Under the pieces are notes generated by a model. The model was not told the origin of the DNA, did not search any database, and was given only the letters and a program-made list of their open reading frames with translations. From positions 1,488,001-1,552,000 of the forward strand of contig NZ_JAGKSR010000001.1 of assembly GCF_017939615.1 (NCBI RefSeq): a DNA stretch of 64,000 nucleotides. Reading direction: 5' to 3'. The position numbers and the translations under genes are program-made. Shown here piece by piece: positions 62,483-64,000 of this stretch. The DNA is from Microbacterium sp. BLY (GTDB lineage Bacteria; Actinomycetota; Actinomycetes; Actinomycetales; Microbacteriaceae). Within the stretch, counting starts at the first letter, position 1. The number at the start of each line of letters is the position of its first letter.

Positions 62483-63312
62483 ACCCCCGCCCCAGGCTCC
62501 GGTCGCGCATCGGACTCGGCATCGGCGTCGCCGCCGTCCTCGTCTTCACGCTGTTCCCCGTGTACTGGATGGTCTCCAGCGCGTTCGACGCCAAGGCCTC
62601 CAGCGGTGGGCAGTCGCTGCTCCCGCAGGAGTTCACGTGGGACAACTTCGCGTTCGTCCTCACCGAGGGCGGCTTCGGCACGTACCTGCGCAACTCCGCG
62701 ATCGTGGCGCTCGTCACGGTGCTGGTCAGCGCCATCGTCTGCCTGCTCGCGGCGGTCGCCGTCGCGCGGTTCCGGTTCAAGTTCCGCACCACGGTCCTGA
62801 TGATGATCCTCGTGGTGCAGATGGTGCCGCTCGAGGCGCTCGTCATCCCGCTGTTCCTCCAGGTCAAGAGCCTCGGCCTGCTCAACAGCATCATCGGCCT
62901 CATGGTGGTCTACGTGGCCCTGTCGCTCGCGTTCGGCATCTGGATGCTGCGCGGCTTCGTCGCGGCCGTGCCGGTCGAGCTCGAGGAGGCCGCGTACATC
63001 GACGGCGCGAGCTGGTGGCGGATGTTCCGCTCCATCCTGCTGCCGCTCGTGATGCCCGGTCTCGTCGCGACGAGCATCTTCAGCTTCATCACGGCCTGGA
63101 ACGAGTTCATCTTCGCCATGACGATCCTGGGCGCGCAGACCGACCAGTACACGGTCTCCATCGGACTCAAGTCGTTCTTCGGCCTGTACTCCAACGACTG
63201 GGGCAGCATCATGGCCGCGTCGACGATCATCACCGTCCCGGTCATGATCTTCTTCGTGATCGTCCAGCGCCGGCTCTCCGCGGGCATGGTGGCGGGAGCG
63301 GTGAAGGGATGA
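62479..63312 (+). CDS. Carbohydrate ABC transporter permease 2 (MalG-like)
   Basis: A 277-residue permease. It has the MalG opening VLVFTLFPVYWMVSSAFDAK, six spans, and the coupling loop VELEEAAYIDGASWWRMFRSILLPLVMPG. GTG 62479 overlaps the MalF-like stop. ATGA joins it to the GH3 gene, so uptake and hydrolysis are translationally linked. Confidence 0.94.
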   Translation: MNPRPRLRSRIGLGIGVAAVLVFTLFPVYWMVSSAFDAKASSGGQSLLPQEFTWDNFAFVLTEGGFGTYLRNSAIVALVTVLVSAIVCLLAAVAVARFRFKFRTTVLMMILVVQMVPLEALVIPLFLQVKSLGLLNSIIGLMVVYVALSLAFGIWMLRGFVAAVPVELEEAAYIDGASWWRMFRSILLPLVMPGLVATSIFSFITAWNEFIFAMTILGAQTDQYTVSIGLKSFFGLYSNDWGSIMAASTIITVPVMIFFVIVQRRLSAGMVAGAVKG

Positions 63313-64000
63313 CCGACGACCTCGAGCGCCTCGCGAACGGCGTGCTCTGGCCCGGGTTCTTCGGCACCACCGCACCCGAGTGGCTCCGGGAGGAGCTGCG
63401 CGATGGGCTGGCCGGGGTCGTGTACTTCGGCCAGAACGTCGGAGAGGGACTGTCGGCACTCAGCGCGCAGATCCTCCACGCGAACCCGGACGCCTTGATC
63501 GGCGTGGACGAGGAGGGCGGGAGCGTGACCCGTCTGGAGTCCGCGACCGGCTCGACGCTCCCCGGAGCGGCGCAGCTGGGTGCCCTCGACGATGTCGACG
63601 CCTCGGAGCGCACCGGCGCGGAGCTCGCCCGTCGCGTGCGCGCGGTGGGGGCCAACGTCGTGCTCGGTCCGGTCGCCGACGTCAACACCGACCCCCGCAA
63701 TCCCGTCATCGGCGTGCGGTCGTTCGGCTCCGAAGAGGCCCTCGTGACGCGCCACGTCGTCGCCACGGTCGACGGCATCCAGGACGGCGGCGTCGCCGCG
63801 TGCGTCAAGCACTTCCCCGGGCACGGGGACACCCATCTCGATTCGCACCACGCCCTGCCCGAGATCGCCCTCGACGTTGCCGAGTACGAGCGCGTGCACC
63901 TCGCGCCCTTCCGCGCCGCCGTCGAAGCGGGCGTCGACGCCATCATGACCGCGCACATCGTCGTGCCCGCGTGGGGCGCGCAGCCGGCGACCCTCAACCC
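63309..64000 (+). CDS. Glycoside hydrolase family 3 protein (beta-N-acetylhexosaminidase/NagZ-like), 3' end beyond window
   Basis: The first 230 residues of a GH3 enzyme. VDEEGGSVTRLES, RAVGANVVLGPVADVNTDPRNPVIGVRSFG and the KHFPGHGDTHLDSH motif (His/Asp loop typical of NagZ) are present. It begins on the stop of the MalG-like gene (ATGA). There is no signal peptide, so it likely acts on imported sugar. The C-terminus is cut by the window; beta-glucosidase activity is the alternative. Confidence 0.9.
   Translation, partial: MTDDLERLANGVLWPGFFGTTAPEWLREELRDGLAGVVYFGQNVGEGLSALSAQILHANPDALIGVDEEGGSVTRLESATGSTLPGAAQLGALDDVDASERTGAELARRVRAVGANVVLGPVADVNTDPRNPVIGVRSFGSEEALVTRHVVATVDGIQDGGVAACVKHFPGHGDTHLDSHHALPEIALDVAEYERVHLAPFRAAVEAGVDAIMTAHIVVPAWGAQPATLN

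Overview
The window is high-GC actinobacterial DNA that looks like the chromosome of a Microbacterium-type member of the Microbacteriaceae. Pointers are very GC-rich third codon positions, many GTG starts, the tiny ribosomal protein bS22 next to a BldC-like regulator, a ccd/res/ccs cytochrome c system, and menaquinone genes. Genes are densely packed, with frequent ATGA, GTGA or TAGTG overlaps. I see no rRNA, tRNA, transposase, integrase, phage gene or CRISPR array, so this is ordinary chromosome with a few small accessory pieces. The genus is inferred from gene content, not from a marker gene.

Layout. 1-7.8 kb: an AlkA-like glycosylase cut by the window start, a receiver-less winged-helix regulator, a small GNAT, a DIP1984-type protein, the SbcD-SbcC nuclease and an MTA/SAH nucleosidase-like protein. 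7.9-16.2 kb: nadE, a 1160-residue nuclease-helicase with an overlapping acetyltransferase, upp, tadA, a cation efflux protein and proC. 16.2-21 kb: a tandem intergenic repeat, an ABC exporter and a KtrAB-type K+ system. 21-25.5 kb: ArsR, BldC-like and bS22 genes, a rhodanese/glutaredoxin/Dabb trio and an amino-acid ABC importer. 25.5-33 kb: a second ABC importer of the Fe3+/polyamine type, a GNAT, a TSUP transporter and aspS.

33-39.7 kb: a histidine phosphatase and tlpA-ccdA-resB-ccsB (cytochrome c maturation), split by a divergent MerR/flavin-reductase pair. 39.7-45.9 kb: a 2H phosphoesterase and an efflux operon (MMPL plus YhgE/Pip) diverging from its TetR gene across a double operator. 45.9-50.4 kb: menC, menB and menE, with a PadR/HAAS membrane pair between menC and menB. 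50.5-55.6 kb: a methyltransferase, a two-component system and a MacB/FtsX-like ABC pair, with two copies of an 80-bp palindromic element. 55.6-60 kb: a ComB-like phosphatase, DUF3054, SprT-like, TPR-like, spermidine-synthase-like and LCP cell-wall proteins. 60.2-64 kb: a sugar ABC importer translationally coupled to a GH3 hydrolase cut by the window end.

The most general signal is regulatory. About 25 genes on both strands have a TANNNT-like -10 hexamer ending exactly 6 or 7 nt before the start codon, which predicts leaderless transcripts. Other points are a hairpin that can mask the ribosome binding site of a solute-binding protein, a degenerate ABC ATPase domain fused to the MMPL transporter, and a repeat-derived in-frame insertion in menB.
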